DNA of 64,000 bases, from the NCBI RefSeq assembly GCF_001275385.1, contig NZ_LGIW01000015.1, positions 1,550,001-1,614,000 on the forward strand, in the 5' to 3' direction. Positions 54,819 to 62,838 of the stretch are shown one piece after another. The DNA comes from Exiguobacterium sp. BMC-KP. GTDB taxonomy: Bacteria > Bacillota > Bacilli > Exiguobacteriales > Exiguobacteriaceae. Positions within the stretch are counted from its first letter, which is position 1; every line of letters begins with the position of its first letter. A program made the position numbers and the translations under genes. The notes under the pieces are model-generated. The model searched no databases. It was given only the letters and a program-made list of their open reading frames with translations, and was not told where the DNA came from.

Positions 54819-55589
54819 ATGACTTATTCTACTCAGGAAATCGCTAACCTTGCCGGTGTCACGAAGCGAACGTTGTATCATTACGAAACAGTCGGACTCT
54901 TAGTACCCCGGCGCACTGATACCGATCACCGGTGTTACAGCAGGGAAGATCTATTACGCTTGCAACAGATATTATTTTATCGCTCTCTCGATTTTCCACT
55001 GTCAGAAATCCAAGGGTTACTCAAACAATCGGATTCCAATCATCATACGATACTGAAAAAACAAATTGCACTACTTCAAGAAAAAGCTTCGTATTATCAG
55101 GCACTCGCTGAACTCGCTGAACAGACATTACTCACTTTAAAAGGAGGAATCCCAATGAAAGACGAACAATTATTCCGTGGTTTACGTCACGAAGAGATCG
55201 TCATGCACGAAAAACAACATGCAGATGAAGTCGAGGAACACTACGGCGACACTGACTTATATCGGATTAGTGCAAAAAGACAAAAACAACGTACTCCGAA
55301 TGAGAAAGAACGACTGAGCACCATGCACAAACAACTCGATCAACGCTTGACGATCCTTTACCGCGACGGACACAAGGTGACGGGTGCAGACGTTCAACAA
55401 GTCGTCAAAGAACAACATGACTTCATCGATACGTACTATTATCCATGTGAGTTATCTATTTTCGAGTCACTCGGTCAGATGTATGTGTCCGACGAACGGT
55501 TTCGTGCCTATTACGATACGTATGCACCTGGACTATCTTCTTTCTATTCGAAGGCTATTTCGCACTATGCACAAGCAACATCAAACTAA
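54819..55589 (+). CDS. MerR family regulator with TipAS-like ligand domain
   Basis: 256 aa from the ATG at 54819 (MTYSTQEIANLAGVT), with AAAGGAGGT upstream. The MerR winged helix-turn-helix (about 1-70, TKRTLYHYETVGLLVP) is followed by a dimerisation helix (about 75-108) and a C-terminal TipAS-like all-helical domain (about 125-250) as in Mta/TipAL, which bind antibiotics or hydrophobic drugs covalently or not. No transporter gene lies beside it, so the regulon is unclear. Its 3' end overlaps the convergent ytcJ gene by 9 bp. Confidence 0.88.
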   Translation: MTYSTQEIANLAGVTKRTLYHYETVGLLVPRRTDTDHRCYSREDLLRLQQILFYRSLDFPLSEIQGLLKQSDSNHHTILKKQIALLQEKASYYQALAELAEQTLLTLKGGIPMKDEQLFRGLRHEEIVMHEKQHADEVEEHYGDTDLYRISAKRQKQRTPNEKERLSTMHKQLDQRLTILYRDGHKVTGADVQQVVKEQHDFIDTYYYPCELSIFESLGQMYVSDERFRAYYDTYAPGLSSFYSKAISHYAQATSN

Positions 55590-57140
55590 GGCTGTTTCTG
55601 CTTGATAGACGATTTTTCCAGCTTGAACAGTCTCCACTAAACGGTTATTCAAGATGGCTTCACCACGCAAGCGATAGAAGTCTTGTTCAAAGATGACGAA
55701 GTCGGCATCGTAGCCTGGTAGGAGTAACCCTTTGCGTCCATGTGTCTCGGTCGCGAGATGTGGATTTTTCGTAAAGAGTAATAAGGCTTCGTACATCGAT
55801 AACGTCTCATTCGTCTTATTGACACGTCCTGCTGTTCCTTCCGTCGCCGCATAAAGGGAACGTCGGACATCAGGGTCAGAGATCGGCGCATCTGCCCCAC
55901 CACATAATAACGCACCCGTCTCTGCTAACGAACGTAAACGATAACTCCAGTCTAAGCGGTTCAACCCAAGTCGATCGACGATGAAGTCTGCATCGTCTAG
56001 TAAAAAGACCGGTTGGACGTCAATTAGGACAGGAAGCTTTCGAATCCGAGCAAGCGTTTCCGGACGAACAACCGTCGCATGGATGATTCGGTCCCGCTTG
56101 CCTTTTGGTGCCGGATATTTCTCAAGTACTTGCACGAATCGTTCGATTGCCAAATCACCAATGACGTGCGCCGCAACTGTGAATCCGTAACTACGTGCTC
56201 GTTTGACAAGTTGCTCAAGCTGTTCTGGTGTATGCACTTCGATGCCACGTGTCGTCGGATCATCAGAATAGCCACGACCAAGTAGAGCGGTCCGTCCTCC
56301 GAGTGCGCCGTCGACGAATAGCTTCATCGCACCAATTGACATCGTTGATGGCAGAGTTGGCTGCTGTTGTACGAACTCATCGATGACAAGATGATGAACG
56401 AGCAGGTGTGTATGGAACCCTGTCTCTTCTGTCACTTCCTTATAGGCTTGGAGGATTTCCGCGACATCGCCGTGATACGATAAATCTTCTGTATGGGCAG
56501 CAATGATGCCGTATTGATACAAACTCTTGATTGCTGACCGGAGTGACGATTTGTTTCGCTCTAAGTTTCCAGCTTGTAACGCATATAAAGGTTCAAGCGC
56601 CGTATCGTATAGAAATCCGTCAGCTTCTCCGTTATCCGCTAGACCGACCTTTCCACCATCGATGACAGTCGATGCTTTATAGCCGAGCTGTTGGAATAAG
56701 ACATCGTTGACAAGTGCAGTATGTCGATCTGTTCGTTTTAATAAGGCAGGCGCGTCCGGGAATAGCTGGTTCAACCATGCTTTTGTTGGCGCGCGATCAA
56801 GTTTCGTTTCGTCATATCCTTCCGCCACGTGGATTCCGTTGATTGGTTCTGCCTTGAGGAATGCTTGTCCTAACTCTCCAAGCGTCGTATAACGCGAGGC
56901 ATCGACACGGTTGATCGCTTCCCCGTAACCAATCAGATGAATATGCGCGTCTGTGAAGGCTGGATAAACAGCTTTTCCGTTCAAGTCTTGAATCTGATGA
57001 ATGCGTCTACCGAAACGTCGGCGTAGTTTTCCTTCTTCACCCATCGCGATGATTCTTGTCTCCTCGACAAACATCGCTGAATGGACATCCTCTTCATGTG
57101 CCATTGTCCGAATCAACCCATTTACGTATAGTGTTCCCAT
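55581..57140 (-). CDS. ytcJ: Amidohydrolase family 3 protein (YtcJ-like)
   Basis: 519 aa from the ATG at 57140 (MGTLYVNGLIRTM), with GAGGAG 9 nt upstream. The amidohydrolase signature is AVYPAFTDAHIHLIGYG (HxH metal ligands), then MKLFVDGALGGRTALL, TVAAHVIGDLAIERF (His), RIIHATVV (His) and CGGADAPISDPDVRRS (Asp). The C-terminal beta-sandwich ends with YDADFVIFEQDF. The group hydrolyses amide or ring bonds; the substrate is unknown. B. subtilis YtcJ is the closest family by name and location. Confidence 0.85.
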   Translation of the reverse strand: MGTLYVNGLIRTMAHEEDVHSAMFVEETRIIAMGEEGKLRRRFGRRIHQIQDLNGKAVYPAFTDAHIHLIGYGEAINRVDASRYTTLGELGQAFLKAEPINGIHVAEGYDETKLDRAPTKAWLNQLFPDAPALLKRTDRHTALVNDVLFQQLGYKASTVIDGGKVGLADNGEADGFLYDTALEPLYALQAGNLERNKSSLRSAIKSLYQYGIIAAHTEDLSYHGDVAEILQAYKEVTEETGFHTHLLVHHLVIDEFVQQQPTLPSTMSIGAMKLFVDGALGGRTALLGRGYSDDPTTRGIEVHTPEQLEQLVKRARSYGFTVAAHVIGDLAIERFVQVLEKYPAPKGKRDRIIHATVVRPETLARIRKLPVLIDVQPVFLLDDADFIVDRLGLNRLDWSYRLRSLAETGALLCGGADAPISDPDVRRSLYAATEGTAGRVNKTNETLSMYEALLLFTKNPHLATETHGRKGLLLPGYDADFVIFEQDFYRLRGEAILNNRLVETVQAGKIVYQAETALV

Positions 57141-57161
57141 TCTGCTCACTCCTCTTTTTAC

Positions 57162-57190
57162 AAAAATAGGGTGACCATGACGGTCACCCT
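57162..57190 (-). terminator. Terminator after ezrA
   Basis: A perfect 9-bp stem AGGGTGACC with a 5-nt loop is followed by ATTTTTG on the minus strand. Confidence 0.75.
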
Positions 57191-57207
57191 GAATTGTCGA
57201 TCCTGAT

Positions 57208-58914
57208 TTAAACGTGCAGTGTTTCCTCTGGTGCACACGACCGTTTAATGCGCTCGATCGCGTCCGGATCGTATTCATTTAGGACACGTTCCGCTAAGAC
57301 AATCGTTCGTTCATAGTCTCCCGCTAAGAACTTCGTTTCCGCGATCGTCAGCGACATATGTATCTCGTTGTCGTGGCGACGGTATCGGTTCGCATACTGG
57401 ACGAGTCGTTCTGCATACGTGACTTCGAACACTAATGTATCTAACCGTTCTTGCACATGTTTAAACGTTTCTTGGACGTCCTGGCTTTGTGCAACGATCG
57501 ATCGGACATTAAACGGCAACTCTTCGAGCCGCGTCTCAAGCGTCTGTAGCGAACGGTTCGCATTCCGTAGTGCTTCTTCGACTTCCGTTGGTAAGTTCGG
57601 TAATCCAAGTCGTTTCAGACGAAGACGTGTTTGTGAGAGCTGATGGCGCCACGCGACGATTCGTTCGCGAACTTCTGTCTCTTCTTTTCGAAGCGCTTGA
57701 AGCTCGACCGTAAAGCGTTCGTATTGAATCATCAACTGTTCTTCGAGTCGAATCGCATCGCGCATTTGATCTTCGAGCATACTGAACGGAATGATTTTTC
57801 CAGCAATCGACTCATCGAGATCTTTTGCTGCTTCGAATAACAGCTCTTCGTCACGCTGAATTGTTTCATAATGAATTCCAAGATCTGCTGAGATTTCATA
57901 CTTTTCACGTAAAATACTGAACTCTTGTGCTAACTGACGAATCCGTTCACGCATCCGTAATGCTTTTTGTTTCAAGGATTGGTTTTCTTTTTTCACTTGG
58001 TGGCGCGCATCAACTTCACGACGGAACGTATCGTACATTTGATCAACGTCGGCTGACAACTGTTGAATCGCCTCTTCTAAACCGTCGACTTCAAGTCTCT
58101 CGATTTTTTCAGAAAGACTCAAGCGCTGTTCCTCGAACCGTTTGATCTCAGATTGTAGACCGAGTGGTTCAAGTGGATACCCATCTAACGACATTTCCTT
58201 ATAACCCGCTCCAAGCTGATCAATCCGTTGACGCAATTCATGAGCGAGAATCTTCCATTGTTTCGGTACGAGTTCGACAAGTTGACGTGTCGTTGCTACT
58301 TCTTGTTCAAGCAACAAGCTTGTTTCATACGCCTTCGTCACTTCGCCTGAGGCTTCGTACTGGCACATCTCATTCCAATGCGCATCGATTTGTTCACTTC
58401 GTTCTTCTAGACGCGCGAGCGCCGGTCCGAACGAATTCGCTTGAATCAGTAATGATTTCCGAACTTGTCCTGAATCAGCCTCACCTTGCGCTTTCAGTTC
58501 TGCTAGAACCGATTGATTCGTTTTGAACGTCGACATCTCGACGAGCATCTCATCAATCAATCCTTCAAGTTCCGCAATTAATTGTTCCGTTACTTCGAGG
58601 TCATTCTTGACGGCGATGAACCGATATTTATCGAGCGCTTCTTCCGCACGGTAAAGTGTCTCATCGATTTGGGCGACGTGGACTGTTAGTAACTCTTCCC
58701 ACGCTTGATGCCAGGAGCTGAACTTCGTCTCCGTCTCACCCGCCATCGGAAGTTGCTTTAAGTCCTGCAACTCCTTTGGAATCGATGCACTGACGATGCC
58801 TTGTTTTCGCATATCAAGTTCATCGATTTTCGTGTAGTATTTTTTTCGACTGATCATGCTAAATAGCATGACGAGTAATACGATGACGATGACTCCGATC
58901 ACCCATGCCCACAT
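57208..58914 (-). CDS. ezrA: Septation ring formation regulator EzrA
   Basis: 568 aa. One N-terminal membrane helix (VIGVIVIVLLVMLFSMI, about 4-22) followed by a short cytosolic linker with KKYYTKIDELD and then almost entirely long coiled-coil helices rich in Glu, Arg, Gln and Leu. This is the spectrin-like EzrA architecture. EzrA binds FtsZ and prevents extra Z-rings, and coordinates division with wall synthesis. The FtsZ-binding region is near the C-terminus. It is monocistronic. Confidence 0.94.
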   Translation of the reverse strand: MWAWVIGVIVIVLLVMLFSMISRKKYYTKIDELDMRKQGIVSASIPKELQDLKQLPMAGETETKFSSWHQAWEELLTVHVAQIDETLYRAEEALDKYRFIAVKNDLEVTEQLIAELEGLIDEMLVEMSTFKTNQSVLAELKAQGEADSGQVRKSLLIQANSFGPALARLEERSEQIDAHWNEMCQYEASGEVTKAYETSLLLEQEVATTRQLVELVPKQWKILAHELRQRIDQLGAGYKEMSLDGYPLEPLGLQSEIKRFEEQRLSLSEKIERLEVDGLEEAIQQLSADVDQMYDTFRREVDARHQVKKENQSLKQKALRMRERIRQLAQEFSILREKYEISADLGIHYETIQRDEELLFEAAKDLDESIAGKIIPFSMLEDQMRDAIRLEEQLMIQYERFTVELQALRKEETEVRERIVAWRHQLSQTRLRLKRLGLPNLPTEVEEALRNANRSLQTLETRLEELPFNVRSIVAQSQDVQETFKHVQERLDTLVFEVTYAERLVQYANRYRRHDNEIHMSLTIAETKFLAGDYERTIVLAERVLNEYDPDAIERIKRSCAPEETLHV

Positions 58915-59072
58915 TTGTCACGACCTCCACTCTGTCGTACGACTTTAGATTTTCTCTAAATCGCAATAATCTTATCCTTATAATAGTATAGCGCAACCGT
59001 TTTGCATAGATTTACAAGGGCTTTTCCTGATTTCTTCCGCTCTTTTGAATCCTTTTCCCAAAAATCAATTGT

Positions 59073-59101
59073 TTGTCAGCCGCACGAAAACTCGTTAAAC
59101 T
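59073..59101 (+). promoter_or_regulatory. Promoter of the fRMsr gene
   Basis: TTGTCA (59073-59078) and TAAACT (59096-59101) are 17 bp apart, 36 bp before the start. Confidence 0.55.
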
Positions 59102-59137
59102 AAAAAAAATACGCTTTTCACGGGAGGAATTTTTATT

Positions 59138-59623
59138 ATGTTCGAAACAAAGACATATGAAGGTGACCGGACGAAACAATATGACATGCTTTCAAAACAA
59201 CTTGATGCGTTATTAATGGGAGAAGAGAATCAAGTCGCAAACTTGTCGAATGCGAGTGCGTTACTGAATCAGTTCCTCGACCGCATCAACTGGGTCGGCT
59301 TCTATTTGACAGATACAGAACAAAACCAACTCGTCCTCGGACCGTTCCAAGGACTTCCAGCATGTGTTCGTATTCCATTCGGTCGTGGTGTCTGTGGAAC
59401 GTCAGCAGCCGAACAAACGACACAACGCATTGAAGACGTCCATCAGTTCCCAGGTCATATCGCGTGTGACGCGGCTTCGAATTCAGAAATCGTCATTCCA
59501 CTCGTCAAAGACGGTCAAACGATCGGCGTACTTGATATCGACAGCCCAGAATTCAACCGTTTCGATGAAGTCGATCAAGCTGGTTTAGAAGCTTTCTGTA
59601 CGACACTGCTTCGTCATCTGTAA
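59138..59623 (+). CDS. msrC: GAF-domain free methionine-(R)-sulfoxide reductase
   Basis: 161 aa, one GAF domain. The three conserved Cys are in GLPACVRIPFGRGVCGTSA (two Cys) and GHIACDAASNSEIVIP (catalytic one), the fRMsr signature. It reduces free L-methionine-R-sulfoxide with thioredoxin, so it belongs to oxidative stress repair, like tpx and katA elsewhere in the window. The B. subtilis homologue is YtsP, next to rpsD and ezrA, and the context is the same. The ribosome site is GGGAGGA. Confidence 0.92.
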   Translation: MFETKTYEGDRTKQYDMLSKQLDALLMGEENQVANLSNASALLNQFLDRINWVGFYLTDTEQNQLVLGPFQGLPACVRIPFGRGVCGTSAAEQTTQRIEDVHQFPGHIACDAASNSEIVIPLVKDGQTIGVLDIDSPEFNRFDEVDQAGLEAFCTTLLRHL

Positions 59624-59629
59624 TTCTGA

Positions 59630-59658
59630 TTGACAGTCGATTGTCCACACCGTATACT
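59630..59658 (+). promoter_or_regulatory. Strong promoter of rpsD
   Basis: TTGACA (59630-59635) and TATACT (59653-59658) are 17 bp apart. It lies just past the fRMsr stop and 199 bp before rpsD. Confidence 0.85.
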
Positions 59659-59664
59659 TGTAAA

Positions 59665-59841
59665 AGTGCAGAAATGATAACGATAGCGGTCAAATCGCTT
59701 ACGTATCACATTTCATGACTCGGTGAATAACCGGAGGGGCATCGTGTAACTTTGCTATCAAGCGAGGGTGCCACATCATGAAATGGGCGTAATGTGGGTT
59801 TGATGGCGTTATTATTTTTATGCAAATAATAACGAACAATA
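59665..59841 (+). ncRNA. S4-type leader of rpsD
   Basis: The long leader contains several complementary blocks (for example CATTTCATGA and TCATGAAATG near 59709-59785, and GGTGCC...GGCACC-type pairings) and an 11-bp hairpin CGTTATTATTT/AAATAATAACG (59807-59834) just before the ribosome site. Bacillus rpsD has an S4-binding leader that folds into a pseudoknot and represses translation. The assignment is by position and foldability, not a formal match. Confidence 0.6.
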
Positions 59842-59856
59842 AGGAGGAGTCTTATT

Positions 59857-60456
59857 ATGGCTCGCTATACAGGTCCAGCTTGGAAACTCTCACGTCGTCT
59901 CGGTATCTCACTTACTGAAACAGGAAAAGAAATCGCAAAACGCCCTTACGCACCAGGTCAACACGGTAACAGCCGTCGTAAAGTATCTGAGTACGGTCTT
60001 CAACTTCAAGCGAAGCAAACACTTCGTCACATGTATGGAGTAAACGAACGCCAATTCAACCGTATCTTCAACGATGCTGGCAAAATGCCTGGTATCCACG
60101 GTGAGAACTTCATGTTCTTACTCGAAGCACGTCTTGATAACGTCGTTTACCGTATGGGTATGGCTCGTACACGTCGTGCTGCTCGTCAGCTCGTCAACCA
60201 CGGTCACATCCAAGTTGATGGACAACGCGTTGATATCCCATCATTCCGCGTGAAACCAGGTCAAACGATCTCAGTTCGCGAAAAATCGAAGAACTTTGTC
60301 GTTATCAAAGAAGCACTCGAAGTTGCTCCAGCAACTAAAGACTTCGTTACTTTCGATGCTGAGAAGCTCGAAGGAACATTCGTCCGTCTTCCTGAGCGTT
60401 CTGAATTGAACGATCAAATCCAAGAACAACTCGTCGTCGAGTACTACTCACGTTAA
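59857..60456 (+). CDS. rpsD: 30S ribosomal protein S4
   Basis: 199 aa, full length. The N-terminus [19 protein letters not shown] and the S4 RNA-binding domain (about 90-150, [20 protein letters not shown], then [20 protein letters not shown]) are typical. There are no zinc-binding Cys, as in the C- forms of S4. It starts 30S assembly by binding 16S rRNA. It is monocistronic, between its own promoter and terminator. Confidence 0.98.
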   Translation: MARYTGPAWKLSRRLGISLTETGKEIAKRPYAPGQHGNSRRKVSEYGLQLQAKQTLRHMYGVNERQFNRIFNDAGKMPGIHGENFMFLLEARLDNVVYRMGMARTRRAARQLVNHGHIQVDGQRVDIPSFRVKPGQTISVREKSKNFVVIKEALEVAPATKDFVTFDAEKLEGTFVRLPERSELNDQIQEQLVVEYYSR

Positions 60457-60467
60457 TCGATTGTTCC

Positions 60468-60495
60468 AGCACTCACTTCGGTGGGTGCTTTTTTT
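60468..60495 (+). terminator. Terminator after rpsD
   Basis: AGCAC...GTGCT with a TTCG tetraloop is followed by T7. Confidence 0.88.
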
Positions 60496-60551
60496 GTGCT
60501 TATCATAAAAATGTATACCTGGTCTTAAAAAAAGAGTGACGTCATTTATTC

Positions 60552-60590
60552 ATTTGTGTTAACCTTTAATTATACATAGTTAACACAAAT
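60552..60590 (+). promoter_or_regulatory. BirA operator over the bioY promoter
   Basis: Perfect 12-bp arms ATTTGTGTTAAC and GTTAACACAAAT are separated by 15 bp that contain a -10-like TATACA. This is the classic Firmicutes BirA site TTGTTAAC-n14/15-GTTAACAA with a slight change. Biotin-charged BirA would repress bioY. Confidence 0.85.
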
Positions 60591-60609
60591 AGAAAAGAGG
60601 ACTTCATTC

Positions 60610-61137
60610 ATGAAAACAAGAGATTTAACGTTCATCGCCTTAGGCGCTGCCATCATTGCAGCCGTCAGTTCTATGCCACAAATCCAACTCGTCGGTGCTG
60701 TTCCGATCACACTCCAGATGCTCGCCATCATGACGGTCAGTGCGATCCTCGGTGGAAAACGTGGCGGACTCGCTGTCTTGATCTTCCTATTGCTTGCAGC
60801 AGCTGGTCTACCCGTTCTTGGAGGAAAAGGTGGACTTGCTCCGTTCGTCGGACCAACTGCCGGTTATTTGATTGCCTTTCCGATTGCCGGATTCTTCATC
60901 GGATTCGTCGCTGAAAAAACGCGTCGCTTCGTCCCCTTATTCATCGGGATGATCGTCTTTGGACTCGGTTTAGTTTATCTACTTGGAACATTTGGTCTGA
61001 TGGCTGTTCTCGATTTGTCGTTTAAAGACGCTTTTGCGATCAACTACCCCTTCGTCCTATGGGATACGATCAAAGCAGTCGTCGCTACGACAATCGCCGT
61101 TCGTTTATTGCCACTCCGCTTATTCCGGACAGCTTAA
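60610..61137 (+). CDS. bioY: Biotin transporter substrate-binding (S) component BioY
   Basis: 175 aa with six membrane segments. The family stretch SSMPQIQLVGAVPITLQML and LGGKRGGLAVLIFLLLAAAGLPVLGGKGGL, with FVGPTAGYLIAFPIAGFF, mark the S component of an ECF biotin transporter; it binds biotin and uses shared EcfAAT energising proteins coded elsewhere. It lies alone with a BirA operator in front. No biotin biosynthesis gene is in the window, so the cell may import biotin. Confidence 0.95.
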   Translation: MKTRDLTFIALGAAIIAAVSSMPQIQLVGAVPITLQMLAIMTVSAILGGKRGGLAVLIFLLLAAAGLPVLGGKGGLAPFVGPTAGYLIAFPIAGFFIGFVAEKTRRFVPLFIGMIVFGLGLVYLLGTFGLMAVLDLSFKDAFAINYPFVLWDTIKAVVATTIAVRLLPLRLFRTA

Positions 61138-61139
61138 AA

Positions 61140-61172
61140 AAACGCTCCCTGTACATAAAACAGGGAGCGTTT
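61140..61172. terminator. Bidirectional terminator
   Basis: A perfect 13-bp stem AAACGCTCCCTGT with a 7-nt loop lies between bioY and tyrS. Confidence 0.85.
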
Positions 61173-61181
61173 CGTATATCA

Positions 61182-62429
61182 TCAAGCATGCTCGACGACG
61201 AAGTATTTTTTCTTTCCGCGACGTACGATCGTAAAGCGACCGATTGCATCTGCTTCAGTGATTTCTTTCGTTAAGTCTTGCTCGCGCTCTCCGTTTAGGT
61301 AAATTGCACCGTTCGTCACATCTTCACGTGCTTGACGTTTTGACGGACTGATTTTCGCCTCAACGAGAACGTCGACGAGGTTCTTCGATTCACCAAGCGT
61401 AAAGCGTGGCATTCCTTTGAACGCATCTTCGATATCTTCGACTTGCAGGGATTTGATATCTCCACTAAAGAGTGCAGTCGTGATACGTTGTGCTTGCGTC
61501 AGACCTTCTTCACCGTGGACGAGAACTGTCATCTCTTCAGCGAGACGACGTTGTGCAACGCGCTTCTCTGGTGCCGCTTTGACTTCCTCTGCGAGTGCAT
61601 CAAGCTCTTCATGCGTCAAGAACGTGAAGTATTTCAAGAATTTGATGACGTCGAGATCGTCGACGTTGAACCAGAACTGGTAGAACTCGTACGGTGACGT
61701 TTTGTCAGCATCTAACCAAACTGCACCGCCAGCTGTCTTACCAAATTTCTGACCGTCTGCTTTTGTAACGAGCGGCACCGTCAAACCGAATGCTTTTTCT
61801 TCGTGACCAACGCGACGGATCAGCTCCATCCCCGCTGTGATGTTTCCCCACTGATCACTACCTCCGACTTGGAGACGGCATCCTTGATCTTCATAGAGTT
61901 TCAAGAAGTCAAACGATTGAAGTAACATGTATGAGAACTCTGTGAACGAGATCCCGTTTTGAAGTCGTGAATCAACAGAGTCCTTCGCAAGCATGTAGCT
62001 GACCGGGAAGTGTTTTCCGATATCGCGTAAGAAATCGATGATCGTCAAATCTTTCGTCCAGTCCAGGTTATTCGCGATCGTGACCGGGTTTTCTCCTTCA
62101 AGTGGTAAGAAGCGCGATAATTGACCTTTAATCCGGTTCGCGAACTCTTCAACGATATCCGATGTATTTAAAGAACGTTCCGTTGCGCGACCACTTGGGT
62201 CTCCAATCATTCCCGTCGCCCCACCAACGAGACCTACGACATGGTGACCTGCTTGTTGGAATCGTTTTAAAACTAAGATTGGCAACAAGTGTCCGATATG
62301 CAACGAATCAGCTGTTGGATCGAAACCCGTGTATAGCGTCGTCGGTGTCTCGAGTAATGTTTTAAGTCCTTCTTCATCCGTCATTTGGTTAATTAAACCG
62401 CGAAATTCTAAATCTTCTAATAACGTCAT
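61182..62429 (-). CDS. tyrS: Tyrosyl-tRNA synthetase
   Basis: 415 aa, close to the usual 420. The class I HIGH motif is in LHIGHLLPIL, the tyrosine site is near GGSDQWGNITAG, and the KMSKS equivalent is KFGKT in ADGQKFGKTAGG. A C-terminal S4 RNA-binding domain (about 350-415, KISPSKRQAREDVTNGAIYL) completes it. AGGAGGAAA lies before the ATG. It is under a T-box and ends at a shared terminator. Confidence 0.97.
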   Translation of the reverse strand: MTLLEDLEFRGLINQMTDEEGLKTLLETPTTLYTGFDPTADSLHIGHLLPILVLKRFQQAGHHVVGLVGGATGMIGDPSGRATERSLNTSDIVEEFANRIKGQLSRFLPLEGENPVTIANNLDWTKDLTIIDFLRDIGKHFPVSYMLAKDSVDSRLQNGISFTEFSYMLLQSFDFLKLYEDQGCRLQVGGSDQWGNITAGMELIRRVGHEEKAFGLTVPLVTKADGQKFGKTAGGAVWLDADKTSPYEFYQFWFNVDDLDVIKFLKYFTFLTHEELDALAEEVKAAPEKRVAQRRLAEEMTVLVHGEEGLTQAQRITTALFSGDIKSLQVEDIEDAFKGMPRFTLGESKNLVDVLVEAKISPSKRQAREDVTNGAIYLNGEREQDLTKEITEADAIGRFTIVRRGKKKYFVVEHA

Positions 62430-62455
62430 TATGTTTCCTCCTAAAGTTCACTTTT

Positions 62456-62709
62456 ACAATAAAAAACCGCCCCTTCGTATAAAACGAAGGGACGGAAGAT
62501 TCCGTGGTACCACCCTGATTGCCCTTTAAATAAAAGGACCACTTGGTTCGTCGATAACGGGACGACCGCTTGATTTCTCAAGAAACTCCTGGAAGCGTAA
62601 TTCATAAGTTCACTGTGTCCTAGTTCGCAGCACCACTAGGTCTCTGTCACAGGGAGTGACTTACTACTGTATTCCGATCACTGTTTAACGTATCATATGA
62701 AAATAAGAT
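62456..62709 (-). ncRNA. T-box riboswitch, Tyr specific, upstream of tyrS
   Basis: The T-box core AGGGTGGTACCACGG (minus strand, about 62501-62516) is followed by a terminator (62461-62494, arms around CGTCCCTTCGT) ending in T6. A Tyr specifier TAC lies at 62597-62599 on the minus strand, following GAAT in the stem I region. It accounts for most of the 409-bp stretch between tyrS and the penicillin-binding protein gene. Confidence 0.93.
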
Positions 62710-62715
62710 GGTTTC

Positions 62716-62745
62716 ATGATACGTCGAAGATGAATCCACTGTCAA
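62716..62745 (-). promoter_or_regulatory. Promoter of the tyrS T-box transcript
   Basis: On the minus strand TTGACA (62740-62745) and TATCAT (62716-62721) are 18 bp apart. An imperfect inverted repeat (ACGTATCAT..GAAA / TTTCATGATACGT, 62688-62724) overlaps the -10 and start site. Confidence 0.7.
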
Positions 62746-62768
62746 GCCAAAATTCAGCAATGGATTTA

Positions 62769-62777
62769 TGGTATAAT
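62769..62777 (+). promoter_or_regulatory. Extended -10 promoter of the penicillin-binding protein gene
   Basis: TGGTATAAT is an extended -10 box, 61 bp before the start; no good -35 is seen. Confidence 0.55.
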
Positions 62778-62838
62778 ACGTCTATCTGTGATTTAATATT
62801 AATTTACACCTAAGTTTAAGATGCAAAGGAGATCATTT

